Of a stretch of DNA of 64,000 nucleotides, positions 48,298 to 56,862 are shown one piece after another. The stretch's first letter is position 1; each line of letters opens with the position of its first letter. The DNA lies in contig JAMLIR010000025.1 in the NCBI GenBank assembly GCA_023954045.1, positions 1 through 64,000 on the forward strand, given 5' to 3'. Source of the stretch: Burkholderiaceae bacterium (lineage in GTDB: Bacteria > Pseudomonadota > Gammaproteobacteria > Burkholderiales > Burkholderiaceae_E). A program made the position numbers and the translations under genes. The notes beneath the pieces are model-generated. The model did no database searches and was not told the origin of the DNA. It saw only the letters and a program-made list of their open reading frames with translations.

Positions 48298-49710
48298 TGT
48301 CCGGAATTTTGTGTGTGAGGCATAGCATGATGACCGAGAGGAGAAGCTATGCCGAGCAGGACGAAGAAGGCGGCTGCGGCCGTCAAGGCGGCGTTGCCGT
48401 CGATTCCCAAGGAACTGATTGATCAGTTCGTCACCGGCCCGATGAGCGCCGAGGCGGTCAACGCCGCCTCGATGGCGTTCAAGAAAGCGCTGATCGAGCG
48501 CGCCCTGGGGGCTGAGCTGTCGCACCATCTGGGCTACGCGCCCGGGGCTTCCAAGCCCGAGGACGCCAGCAACCACCGCAATGGTGTCAGCGGCAAGACG
48601 GTGCTCACCGACGACGGCCCGCTGCGCGTGGAGGTGCCGCGCGACCGTGACGGCAGCTTCGAGCCGCTGCTCATCCCCAAGCACGAGCGGCGCTTCACCG
48701 GCTTCGACGACAAGATCATCGCCATGTACGCCCGCGGCATGACGATGCGCGAGATCCAGGGCTTCCTGGCCGAGCAGTACGGCACCGAAGTCAGTCCCGA
48801 GTTCATCAGCTCGGTCACGGATGCCGTCATGGCGGAGGTTGCCAGTTGGCAAAGCCGGCCGCTGGAGCCGATGTACCCGGTGGTGTTCTTCGACGCCCTG
48901 CGGGTGAAGATCCGCGAAGACGCCGTGGTGCGCAACAAGGCGATCTACCTGGCCCTGGGCGTGCAGCCCGACGGCACGCGCGACATCCTGGGCCTGTGGA
49001 TCGAGAGCACCGAGGGTGCCAAGTTCTGGCTGAAGGTGTTCAACGACCTAAAGACGCGCGGCGTGGCCGACATCCTGATCGCGGTCACCGACGGCCTGAA
49101 GGGCCTCGGCGAGGCGCTGGGCACCGTCTTCCCGGCCACCACGCTGCAGACGTGCCTGGTACACCTGATCCGCAACAGTCTGGAGTTCGCCAGTTGGAAG
49201 GAGCGCAAGGCGCTGGCGGTGGCCCTGAAGCCGATCTACACGGCGCCGAGCGCCGAAGCGGCCGCCGCCGAACTGAACGCCTTCGAGCGCGGGCCGTGGG
49301 GACAGAAGTTCCCCACGGTGGTGGCGACCTGGCGGCGGGCCTGGGACCGGGTGATCCCGTTCTTCGCCTTCCCGCCCGAGGTGCGCCGCGTGATCTACAC
49401 CACCAACGCGATCGAGAGCATCCACGCTCGGCTGCGCAAGATCATCAAAACCCGAGGGCACTTCCCGAGCGACGACGCGGCCACCAAGCTGATCTGGCTG
49501 GCCTTGCGCAACATCACCGCCGACTGGGGACGAGCCGCCAAGGAATGGCGCGCGGCGATGAACCAGTTCGCGATCGCCTACGGCGATCGCTTCACCCGGA
49601 GCGCCGCGTAACATGATCCACCGACTTGCCCACCGCGTCGGTCGTTCGTCGCCAGCGACGACCGACGCCGTGGACAAGTCCCGAGGCCCTCACACACAGA
49701 AATTCGGACA
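48298..49710 (+). mobile_element. IS256-family insertion sequence, complete
   Basis: This 1413-bp element is bounded by 23-bp imperfect inverted repeats, 20 of 23 matching. The left end (48298-48320) starts TGTCCGGAATTTTGTGTGTG, and the right end (49688-49710) is the complement of TGTCCGAATTTCTGTGTGTG. A single transposase gene fills it. It inserted 35 bases after the giant NTPase gene. I could not identify an 8-9-bp target duplication (left flank CCGGAGCC, right flank CGTCCGGG), so the element may have recombined after insertion. Confidence 0.9.
48349..49611 (+). CDS. IS256-family transposase
   Basis: This 420-residue DDE transposase is the usual length. The Mutator/IS256 core carries Asp in VVFFDALRVKIREDA, Asp in ILIAVTDGLKGLGEAL, and the Glu in YTTNAIESIHARLRK. 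The N terminus includes FKKALIERALGAELSHHLGY. ATG 48349 follows GAGAGGAG. It appears intact, so the insertion sequence may still be active. Confidence 0.95.
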   Translation: MPSRTKKAAAAVKAALPSIPKELIDQFVTGPMSAEAVNAASMAFKKALIERALGAELSHHLGYAPGASKPEDASNHRNGVSGKTVLTDDGPLRVEVPRDRDGSFEPLLIPKHERRFTGFDDKIIAMYARGMTMREIQGFLAEQYGTEVSPEFISSVTDAVMAEVASWQSRPLEPMYPVVFFDALRVKIREDAVVRNKAIYLALGVQPDGTRDILGLWIESTEGAKFWLKVFNDLKTRGVADILIAVTDGLKGLGEALGTVFPATTLQTCLVHLIRNSLEFASWKERKALAVALKPIYTAPSAEAAAAELNAFERGPWGQKFPTVVATWRRAWDRVIPFFAFPPEVRRVIYTTNAIESIHARLRKIIKTRGHFPSDDAATKLIWLALRNITADWGRAAKEWRAAMNQFAIAYGDRFTRSAA

Positions 49711-49935
49711 CGTCCGGGTGCGTGTTATTCACCTGAAGGACGCTCCGACTCAAGTCGAACAGTTGCGAGTTGGCAGCTATTGGCGTCCCATGCCGGCCAG
49801 CGACTCTAGCCCACGGACATCTGCACCACGCATTGCAGTCGGTCACCTCGTCGCCGGCTTGGGGTCGATTCGGCCGGTCACCGCTCTCCGTTCATAGTCT
49901 GGCAAGCCGAACGAATACTCCTGTACGTCGTCCGC
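49711..49935. other. Non-coding stretch between the IS and alpA
   Basis: This 225-base segment shows no convincing reading frame and no recognisable repeat. It may be the displaced part of the original sequence downstream of the giant gene. Confidence 0.5.
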
Positions 49936-50412
49936 CTAGCCTTTCGCGCTGATCGGACGGCATGTCCTCTGCCGAACATCTGGCGTCGGCGCCTTCTTCA
50001 GCCCACTGCTCCCGGCCGCCCGCCGGCTCTGGATCCAAGCCAGCACTTCGCCCAGATCCCACACGACGCAGCGCGCGGTGAGGAAGAACCGCCGGGGAAA
50101 CTCCCCGCGTCGTTCCAGTTCGTAGATCGTCGAGTCCGCCAGCGGAACGATCTGACGTAGCTCGCTGCGCCGTATCGTGCGCCTTAGCCCCTTGGGGTCG
50201 GCAGGCGTGGCCTTGTACAGCTCCCGGATCGCGCGCGCGTCGAACGCGCCCGACGGCTCGGTCTCGCGCACTGCCTCCCGAAGCAAGTCGGCACCGTCTC
50301 GGCTGGCGGCGCGATCGTCATCGATCTCTTCGTCGAGCCGAGGATCCGTCCCCTTCGGTTTCGTGACGCCGGCGGCCCGCGCCGCGTCCCCGAACTGCCT
50401 TCCGCGCTTCAT
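49936..50412 (-). CDS. AlpA-family helix-turn-helix regulator
   Basis: This 158-residue protein has a charged N-terminal half. A C-terminal winged helix-turn-helix typical of phage/ICE AlpA proteins follows (RRSELRQIVPLADSTIYELE, RGEFPRRFFLTARCVVWDLG, EVLAWIQSRR). Such proteins activate integrase or excision functions and bind attachment regions. ATG 50412 has a GGGGG-type ribosome site; an upstream ATG at 50457 is the alternative. It is divergent from a sigma-factor gene. The N-terminal extension of about 95 residues before the HTH is longer than in classic AlpA (about 70 residues in total). Confidence 0.85.
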   Translation of the reverse strand: MKRGRQFGDAARAAGVTKPKGTDPRLDEEIDDDRAASRDGADLLREAVRETEPSGAFDARAIRELYKATPADPKGLRRTIRRSELRQIVPLADSTIYELERRGEFPRRFFLTARCVVWDLGEVLAWIQSRRAAGSSGLKKAPTPDVRQRTCRPISAKG

Positions 50413-50763
50413 TCGCACCCCCGTTCTCGGTCGAGAAGCCGCCCCGGCTTCCGGCATTGGGCCGCGCGTAGCGGCCGCCGACCGACTTTCAGAACCGTAG
50501 ACCTCGCGTGGCCGACACCGACGTGGCGCCCCGCGACCCCAGGGGCTTCGGGCTGGGCGTCCTGGCGTCTGTCGCCATGGGTCGCCGCCTTTCGCCATCT
50601 ATCGAGAGCCCCTTGGGGTTCGGGTACGGAATCCCGCCCAAAAGTGTCGGGATACATCTCCCAACTACTTCGTCGGCCCTACGAATTAGGTCGCCTGTCG
50701 CTCTTTTCCTTCCGCTGACCTTCGCTCGATCTCCTTCCCGTCAGGCAGCCGACGGGGAGAGAC
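50413..50763. promoter_or_regulatory. Divergent alpA/sigma-factor control region with 10-bp periodic repeats
   Basis: This 351-base gap has no gene. At 50571-50610 four successive decamers (GTCGCCATGG, GTCGCCGCCT, TTCGCCATCT, ATCGAGAGCC) repeat a TCG core at exact 10-bp steps. They include one TCTATCG heptamer like those beside guaA. A 12-base CAAAAGTGTCGG at 50639-50650 reappears inverted after the sigma gene. I infer operators for AlpA or a similar regulator. Confidence 0.4.
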
Positions 50764-51367
50764 ATGGGGCTCAAAGCGGGAGGGGGTCTCCAGCGATGGG
50801 AGATCGCGGTTACGAAGAAGTTGGTGGGTGAGTTCAGAAGGCGGTCTCGAAGCCTCGCGCGCGAGGAGTTCGACGACCTGATGCAGGAGTGCCTGGCGCA
50901 CTGGATCGTGGTGCGCCGGAAGCTCCCGCTCGATCCAGATGCGCCGCCGGTGGCCTACATGGCCCAGGTCATCCGCAACAAGCTCACGGATCTGATCCGC
51001 GAGCAGGCTGCCGACAAGCGCGCGGGTGAACAGGACGCGCTCTCGCTCGACGCGTCACTCGACGGCTCCGACGACGGCATGACGCTCGCCGACCTGCTGG
51101 CCGACAACGAGTCCGCTCAGCCGGACGACCCCGGCGCCGTCGAACGACGCGACGCTTGCATCGACATCGGCCGCGTCCTGGCGCGGCTGACACCGGTTCA
51201 GCGGCAGCTATGCCAGATGCTCGGCGAGGAGGGGCTGACCATCAAAGAGGCCGCCGAGCGGCTCCGAATTCCCCGCGGCACGCTGTACGAGGAGATCAAG
51301 CGCATCCGCCAGGTGTTCGCAGATCAGGGGCTTGGCGACTATCTGAAGGAGTAGTCCGACACTTTTG
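50639..51367. repeat. 12-bp inverted pair flanking the sigma-factor gene
   Basis: CAAAAGTGTCGG (50639-50650) and its exact complement CCGACACTTTTG (51356-51367) bracket the sigma gene. The second copy begins two bases after the stop codon and lies about 50 bases before parA. They may be paired operators or promoter elements read in opposite directions. Confidence 0.4.
50764..51354 (+). CDS. ICE-encoded sigma-70-family (ECF-like) factor
   Basis: This 196-residue protein has a sigma region 2-like segment (LAREEFDDLMQECLAHWIVV, then AYMAQVIRNKLTDLIREQA). An acidic linker leads to a region 4 helix-turn-helix (LTPVQRQLCQMLGEEGLTIK followed by EAAERLRIPRGTLYEEIKRI). It probably directs RNA polymerase to element promoters, perhaps the ParA operon that begins 62 bases downstream. 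ATG 50764 has a GGGGAGAGA site. No anti-sigma gene is adjacent. Confidence 0.8.
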   Translation: MGLKAGGGLQRWEIAVTKKLVGEFRRRSRSLAREEFDDLMQECLAHWIVVRRKLPLDPDAPPVAYMAQVIRNKLTDLIREQAADKRAGEQDALSLDASLDGSDDGMTLADLLADNESAQPDDPGAVERRDACIDIGRVLARLTPVQRQLCQMLGEEGLTIKEAAERLRIPRGTLYEEIKRIRQVFADQGLGDYLKE

Positions 51368-51415
51368 CACGCGATTCCGTATGCCTGATGACAGACCTGA
51401 ATCGGCGTGGAATCG

Positions 51416-52261
51416 ATGATCAAGTTCACCGTCACGAGCACGAAGGGCGGCGTCGGCAAGACGACGCTCACGGCCAACCTGGGGGCGCTGTTGGCCGACA
51501 TGGGCCTGCGCGTGCTGCTGGTCGACGCGGACGTGCAACCGTCGCTGTCGAAGTACTTTCCGCTGGCGACGCCGCAGCCCTCGGCCGGGCTCACCGAGGT
51601 GATCGTGCGCGGCGAGGTCACTGCGGCGTGCATCACGGCGACGGTCTTTCCGAATCTCGACATCGTCGTGTCGGACGACCCCGAGGGCCATCTGCCCAAC
51701 TGGCTGCTCAATCGCATCGACCGCGGCTTCCGTCTGCGCTTCGCCCTGCAGGCCGCCGTGGTGGCCGATGCCTACGACTGCGTCCTGATCGATACGCAGG
51801 GCGCCATCGGGCCCCTGCAGGACGCGGCCGTCATGGCCGCCGACATCCTCGTCTCGCCGATCACGCCCGAGATCCTCTCGGCGCGGGAGTTCAAGGACGG
51901 CACGATGGAGTTGCTCGATCGTCTGGAACCGGGCAGCGCCCTCGGCGCCACGCTCGGCCCGGTGAAGGCGGTGATCTACCGGCAGGACCGGACGGCCGAT
52001 GCCCGCCTGATAGCCAACGGCATCCGCGAGGACTTCATCCGCCTGAAGGGCAGGGTGTCGGTGCTCGACACGGTGGTCCCGCACGCCAAGGCCTACAAGG
52101 AGGCCGCCACCCTGCGCATTCCGGTGCACCGGCACGAACGCCGGCGCGACGGCGTCATGCCGAGCGCATGCGCGGTGATGCACCAGCTCGCCTGGGAACT
52201 GATCCCCAGCCTGCAGGGCGTTCACGCCGATGGCTCCGTCGCCGAGGAGCGGTCGGCATGA
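51416..52261 (+). CDS. parA: ParA-family partition ATPase of the integrative element
   Basis: This 281-residue deviant-Walker ATPase begins MIKFTVTSTKGGVGKTTLTA, followed by LLVDADVQPSLSKYF and a Walker B CVLIDTQGAIGPLQDAA. PFGI-1-type ICEs carry such a Soj-like gene at the head of their maintenance operon, where it stabilises the excised circle. ATG 51416 gives the family start; GTG 51407 is possible. Its stop overlaps the parB start (ATGA). Confidence 0.92.
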   Translation: MIKFTVTSTKGGVGKTTLTANLGALLADMGLRVLLVDADVQPSLSKYFPLATPQPSAGLTEVIVRGEVTAACITATVFPNLDIVVSDDPEGHLPNWLLNRIDRGFRLRFALQAAVVADAYDCVLIDTQGAIGPLQDAAVMAADILVSPITPEILSAREFKDGTMELLDRLEPGSALGATLGPVKAVIYRQDRTADARLIANGIREDFIRLKGRVSVLDTVVPHAKAYKEAATLRIPVHRHERRRDGVMPSACAVMHQLAWELIPSLQGVHADGSVAEERSA

Positions 52262-53571
52262 GCAGCAAGGTGTCGCTCGATGAGCGTCGGCGGCTGGTGG
52301 CCGAGTCGTTGCAGGTGGGTAATCCCGGGAACAACGCGCGGGATCTGGCCGGTCAGAGCGACCCGCGCACGGAGTCGCAGATCGAACTCTCGATCGACGA
52401 GATCCGTCCCTACGAGAACAACCCGCGGCGCGCGGCGAACGCGAAGTTCGATGACATCAAGGAATCGATCCGCACCAGCGGCCTGAGAAGCCCGCTCACC
52501 GTCACGCGCCGCCCCGGCGAGTCGCACTTCGTCGTCGAGGCCGGCGGCAACACGCGGCTGCTGGCCTTGCGGCAACTGTGGGCCGAGACGCGCGATCCAC
52601 GCTTCCGCAAGGTGGTGGTGCTGTTTCGCCCGTGGCGATCCGAGAGCCACGTCCTCACCGCGCACCTGATCGAGAACGAACAGCGTGGCGAGATGACCTT
52701 CTGGGACAAGGCCTCGGGCATCGTCGCGCTCAAGTCGCGTCTCGAAGCCGAGCAGGGACGCACTCTGACGCTGCGCCCGCTCGAGGATGCGCTCCACGCG
52801 CTGGGCTTGTCGGTGAACACCGCAACGCTGGGTCTGCATCTCTTCGCCACCGAGCGGCTGCGAACTCTCGGCGAGGCGGTGGCGGATCTCTCCGGCCTCG
52901 ACGTCAAGACGATCCAGCCGCGCCTGAACGCGCTGAAGCGCTACGCACAGGCGCGAACGTCGAGCACGGAAGACGAGCTCTACGCACAGGTCTTCGAACC
53001 CGTCTTTCGACGCATCGCGCAGCAGTACCCGCACACCGGCACGTTCAGCGTGGTCGCCACCTGCGAGGCCTGCGAAGTCGCCTTGGCCCACCATCTCGGC
53101 GAGCCTGTCGAGTCGCTTCGTATGGCACTGAGGTCGAAGGGCGACCGCGAGCCCCAGGTGAACCCGTCGGCGCCGGTAGTCGGCTCTTCCGCCGACGGCG
53201 ACGGCGCAGAGGCAGACGAACTGCTGACGCGGGCCAGGCGCTTTGCGGACGCCGTCGGCATTGCCGGCGTCGTCCATCCGGAACCGCAGGCCGCCGCCGG
53301 CTTGCGCATCGCGACGCTCGCCGACGGTGACGCGGAGGACCCCGCACGCCATCGCGCCTGGTACCTGCTCGCGGCGCTCCTCGGTGAGCTCGAGTCGAGT
53401 GCGGCGCCGTCGAACGCGGCGGCGCCGGCGTTCCTGCAATGGCTCGTCGATCCCGACGACCCGTCGGCCACGGCGTTCTGGGAGCTGCTGGATTGCGCCA
53501 GGCGATCGGCTGGCCTTCGTCGGCAGCCAGGTGCCGCGAGCGATGCGCCTTCTGCCTCGGAGGCGGCGTGA
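52258..53571 (+). CDS. parB: ParB-family protein of PFGI-1-class integrative elements
   Basis: This 437-residue protein has an N-terminal ParB/Srx nuclease-like domain (LSIDEIRPYENNPRRAANAK, SGLRSPLTVTRRPG, VVEAGGNTRLLALRQL, HLIENEQRGEMTFWDKASGI) and a helical middle with the HTH region. The Ala/Asp-rich C-terminal third is divergent. It fits the TIGR03764-type ICE ParB. It is coupled to parA by ATGA, and its stop shares one base with the next gene. Unlike many related ICEs there is no dnaB-like helicase gene between parA and parB. Confidence 0.88.
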   Translation: MSSKVSLDERRRLVAESLQVGNPGNNARDLAGQSDPRTESQIELSIDEIRPYENNPRRAANAKFDDIKESIRTSGLRSPLTVTRRPGESHFVVEAGGNTRLLALRQLWAETRDPRFRKVVVLFRPWRSESHVLTAHLIENEQRGEMTFWDKASGIVALKSRLEAEQGRTLTLRPLEDALHALGLSVNTATLGLHLFATERLRTLGEAVADLSGLDVKTIQPRLNALKRYAQARTSSTEDELYAQVFEPVFRRIAQQYPHTGTFSVVATCEACEVALAHHLGEPVESLRMALRSKGDREPQVNPSAPVVGSSADGDGAEADELLTRARRFADAVGIAGVVHPEPQAAAGLRIATLADGDAEDPARHRAWYLLAALLGELESSAAPSNAAAPAFLQWLVDPDDPSATAFWELLDCARRSAGLRRQPGAASDAPSASEAA

Positions 53572-54113
53572 TGCTCCCGCTGCAAGACACCCAGGTGCGG
53601 CTCGTCCTGCTCAACCATGTGACCGTACGGTTGGCCGATGCCGCGCAGGACGAGCTTCGCGCGGCCGGCATCGAGAGCGAGCTGCTGCCCCATCTTCGGC
53701 AGCTCTCGGCAGTCGATCTCAGTCGTCTCGCCGCGATGCGCAGCTTGACGATCGGCGTCGCCTTCGACGGCGCGGCCCTCAAGGCAGGGCTGCGTGCGGT
53801 GGCCCTCGTCAACGAGGCCAAGGCGCTGGAGACGTACTTCATCCGCCATGGTGCGTCCACGCATCTGATGAGCGCGCTCTTCAAGGTTCGCCGGAAGCTG
53901 ACGCTCAAGCGCCGCCGCGATTTCGATGCGCGGCGTCCCGCGGGCCGTGTCCGGCTGCCGGATTACGCCACGCGCGAGCGCATCTACCAGGCCTGGCGGG
54001 CCATCACCGACCCGACGCCGCGCGTTCGCTACTACCGCCTGCACCAGGAGTTTCAGCACATCCCGATCGCCGTGTTGGAGGCGGTGATCCGCGAGTTCGA
54101 GGCCGACGAATGA
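53571..54113 (+). CDS. DUF2857 ICE protein
   Basis: This 180-residue protein resembles DUF2857 proteins that follow parB in PFGI-1-type elements. It is mostly helical, with AAQDELRAAGIESELLPHLR and the C-terminal YYRLHQEFQHIPIAVLEAVI. Function is unknown. It overlaps the genes on both sides (TGATG and ATGA), so it is translated as part of the operon. Confidence 0.8.
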   Translation: MLPLQDTQVRLVLLNHVTVRLADAAQDELRAAGIESELLPHLRQLSAVDLSRLAAMRSLTIGVAFDGAALKAGLRAVALVNEAKALETYFIRHGASTHLMSALFKVRRKLTLKRRRDFDARRPAGRVRLPDYATRERIYQAWRAITDPTPRVRYYRLHQEFQHIPIAVLEAVIREFEADE

Positions 54114-54484
54114 ATGCGCGCCTGGAAGGCCTCGGCATCACTCCGCAGGTGTTGCTCGACGTCTTCGACACACCGGTGAGCTTTCATCGTTGCCTGGTAG
54201 CCGTCACCGGCGGCGTCACATCAGCACTGATGCTGTCGCAGGCGATCTGGACCACCCAGTCGCTCGATCCCTCCGCCGATGGCTGGTTCATCCGCTCCCA
54301 GGAGCAGTGGACGCAGGAGACCGGGCTGTCCCGCTGGGAGCAGGAAACCGCACGGCGCGCCTTGCGCCGATCGGGGCTGCTCGAAGAGCGTCGCGTCGGC
54401 ATGCCGGCCAAGCTCTGGTTCCGCGTGCGTCCAGAGGCCGTCTGGCGTGCCCTGCAGGCCCATGCGGGGGCGTCGTGCCGATGA
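54110..54484 (+). CDS. Single-module winged-helix-like ICE protein
   Basis: This 124-residue protein consists of one module (residues 17-106): VSFHRCLVAVTGGVTSALML, W near 59, WTQETGLSRWEQETARRALR, then LEERRVGMPAKLWFR. The pattern of a Trp-rich stretch and an EQETAR helix resembles replication-protein winged helices. The same module occurs twice in the next gene. It may bind DNA at the element's replication origin, which is inference. It overlaps DUF2857 by four bases. Confidence 0.75.
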   Translation: MNARLEGLGITPQVLLDVFDTPVSFHRCLVAVTGGVTSALMLSQAIWTTQSLDPSADGWFIRSQEQWTQETGLSRWEQETARRALRRSGLLEERRVGMPAKLWFRVRPEAVWRALQAHAGASCR

Positions 54485-54502
54485 CGGCGCGCAGGAGCCG
54501 CC

Positions 54503-55927
54503 GTGGCTGAGGACCTGCGCCTTGCCGACGAGGAACCGCGGGGGCGGGAGGCGGCTTTCGATGCGGCGCCGCTTTCGGTGATCTGGCCGCTGCTCGGGCG
54601 GCACATCGCATTTCATCGCCGCCTCGTGGATCTCACTTCCAGCGTCAAGGCGGCGCTCCTGTTGTCACAGTCCGTCTATTGGACGCGCCATGGCCGGGAC
54701 ATCAACCAGACCGGCGGATGGTTTCACAAGACGACCGAGCAATGGGAAATGGAGACCGGCCTGTCGGCGAAAGAGCAGGCAACCGCGCGCGAGGTGCTGC
54801 GCGGCCTGGCGCTGCTCGACGATCAGCGCATGGGGATTCCCGCCCGGCTGCACTTTCGGTTGAACGTGGACGAGCTGGGCATGCGCCTCGCCGAGCGGAT
54901 CGCCTGCCACCCGCACGCGGCGGACTGGAGCGACCGTGTCGTACTCGCCGAGCTGCTCGGACCTTCGGTGGCTTTCCACCGCACGCTCGCCGGTGTCGCC
55001 GGCAGCGTGCATGCCGGCCTGATGCTGTCCCGCGCGTTGCACCTGACGCGGCTGCAGGCCAGGCACCGACTGGAACGCTGGATCTCCAGCTCGGCAGCGC
55101 GCTGGCTCGAAGAGATCGGTCTTACGCGGCGCGAACAGGAAACCGCGCGCCGCGATCTCGTCCGCACCGGGCTCTGGGAGGAGTGCTTGCGCGGCATTCC
55201 GCCGAGCCTGGTGGCGCGCATTCGACTGGACTGCTTGCTCGCTCTGCTCACCGACGACGCGTCGGCGGCGAGGAGCCTCGGCTCGCGCAACGCAGATCCA
55301 GATCGTGGCGTTGCCGCAGACAAGGGTTCACCGAATGTCGAATCAAGACTGAGGCAACACCGCAGCCTTGTCTCGCCGAAACCGCCGGACCAGTTTCGCC
55401 CGATCCGCCGCCACGGTTCAGCCGAAAGCGCCGTTCTTCTTATGAATCACAGTACAGGTGAATCAGTACAACAACCACAGCACACCGCCTCGCCTGCGAG
55501 TCCGCCGGACACGTTGGCGGGTGGTGGTGAACTGATCTTTCCCGAGCAGATGCTGCCGGACGAACGCCAGGCAGCGCGTCTGCTGCTGCGCCATCGCGGC
55601 GATCAAGCCCAGTGCCTGCTCGATGAACTCGCGGGCCGGCTTCAGGTGCGCGGTGTTCGCCTCAGCCCGGTGGCCTACCTGCGCGGGCTCATCGCCCGCG
55701 CCGCCGCCGGCAGCTTCGTACCCGAGCTCGGTCCCCGTGTAGCGGCCGAGCGCGAGCAGCGGCAGAAGGAAGCCCTCCGGCGTCGCGAACGCGAGGCTGA
55801 AGAGCAGCGCCTGGCTGCTGAGCGCGCTACGCCCGAGTACCAGGCCAAGGCCCTGGCCCAGCGGCAAAAGGTCAGAAAGATGATCGACGAGCTCAAGGCG
55901 CGCATGGGCACGAACAGGCAGCCATGA
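54503..55927 (+). CDS. STY4528-like ICE replication-associated protein with two winged-helix-like modules
   Basis: This 474-residue protein starts at GTG 54503. Module A (about 29-119) has IAFHRRLVDLTSSVKAALLL and METGLSAKEQATAREVLR. Module B (about 150-241) has VAFHRTLAGVAGSVHAGLML and EEIGLTRREQETARRDLV. A variable linker (245-340) precedes a C-terminal helical domain with LLDELAGRLQVRGVRLSPVA and a long Glu/Arg coiled coil. STY4528-type proteins sit at this place in SPI-7/PFGI-1 elements and are thought to serve replication or maintenance. The stop overlaps the next possible ATG. Confidence 0.8.
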   Translation: MAEDLRLADEEPRGREAAFDAAPLSVIWPLLGRHIAFHRRLVDLTSSVKAALLLSQSVYWTRHGRDINQTGGWFHKTTEQWEMETGLSAKEQATAREVLRGLALLDDQRMGIPARLHFRLNVDELGMRLAERIACHPHAADWSDRVVLAELLGPSVAFHRTLAGVAGSVHAGLMLSRALHLTRLQARHRLERWISSSAARWLEEIGLTRREQETARRDLVRTGLWEECLRGIPPSLVARIRLDCLLALLTDDASAARSLGSRNADPDRGVAADKGSPNVESRLRQHRSLVSPKPPDQFRPIRRHGSAESAVLLMNHSTGESVQQPQHTASPASPPDTLAGGGELIFPEQMLPDERQAARLLLRHRGDQAQCLLDELAGRLQVRGVRLSPVAYLRGLIARAAAGSFVPELGPRVAAEREQRQKEALRRREREAEEQRLAAERATPEYQAKALAQRQKVRKMIDELKARMGTNRQP

Positions 55928-55983
55928 ACACAACGCGCCCACTCATCCAACCGACGCAACAACACCCCTACACGGAGTCCTCC

Positions 55984-56862
55984 ATGACAACGCAAGACAC
56001 GCCGTCAATGCTCGGGCCGGCGACAACAGTCGATTCCGCGCCGATGCCTCGCGACGCGCCGGCGCCGAACGCCCCGCCCGCGATGGGGCGGCTTGCCGAC
56101 GAGACGCCCGATGCGATGACGCTGCACACCCAGGATGCGTACCGGATGTTCATTGGCCGCGCCGCCGATGCGGTGACCAAGGCACCGGCGATCCCGGGCG
56201 GCCGGCGGTTTGCGGCGATGCTGAAGGCGATCTGGTACCTGTCGGCCAACGACAACCCCTACGCCGACTGGCTCCTGATCCGGGTCTATCAGTCTCTGGC
56301 CGACATCCGGTCGCAAATGGGTCAGATCATCGAGGCGCGAGAGGCCGAGTTCGATCGGCTTCGCCGCAAGGGGCTCGCCCTGTCCGTTCTCGCTTCGCGC
56401 AGCCCGGTCACCGTGGAGTTGGGCTTCCGCAGTCCGTACGGCTATGCCACGGCTGAGGCGATCGTCGAGTTCGACTACCACGTGCGCATGATCAAGACCC
56501 TCGTGCTCAAGGACCGCATGAGCGACGAGGCGGGAAGGCGCCACATCCGGGCCGTCGGCCGCGGGCTCCGGGCGCTCTTCCTGGAACCGATCCGCTGGGA
56601 GCGCAACCTCCTGCGCGAGGAAATGCTGCCTTTGAGCCGGCGCGACTTTTTGCCCGGAGCCGACGAGGCGGCTCGACAGCGGGTGCGCGCCGCGGTGGCG
56701 CTGTTCGGTGAAGTGCCGCGCAAGGTGTTCACCGGTGAAGAGGCACCGCGCCACTCGCAACGGCGCATCACGCCGACCGCGGCGGAATTGCGGCTGATGC
56801 AGCAGGTGTCGCTCGGCGCAGACGCTGAGCCGCAAAGTGCGCCCGATGGGGCGCTGCTGTGA
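55984..56862 (+). CDS. TIGR03761-like integrating conjugative element protein
   Basis: This protein of about 292 residues has a Pro/Ala-rich N terminus. A conserved core follows (TLHTQDAYRMFIGRAADAVT, FAAMLKAIWYLSANDNPYAD, ELGFRSPYGYATAEAIVEFD, MSDEAGRRHIRAVGRGLRAL), matching the TIGR03761/PFL_4669 family of PFGI-1 ICEs. Function is unknown. ATG 55984 has a GGAG site; ATG 55924 overlapping the upstream stop would add 20 residues. The end overlaps the next gene (GTGA). Confidence 0.82.
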   Translation: MTTQDTPSMLGPATTVDSAPMPRDAPAPNAPPAMGRLADETPDAMTLHTQDAYRMFIGRAADAVTKAPAIPGGRRFAAMLKAIWYLSANDNPYADWLLIRVYQSLADIRSQMGQIIEAREAEFDRLRRKGLALSVLASRSPVTVELGFRSPYGYATAEAIVEFDYHVRMIKTLVLKDRMSDEAGRRHIRAVGRGLRALFLEPIRWERNLLREEMLPLSRRDFLPGADEAARQRVRAAVALFGEVPRKVFTGEEAPRHSQRRITPTAAELRLMQQVSLGADAEPQSAPDGALL

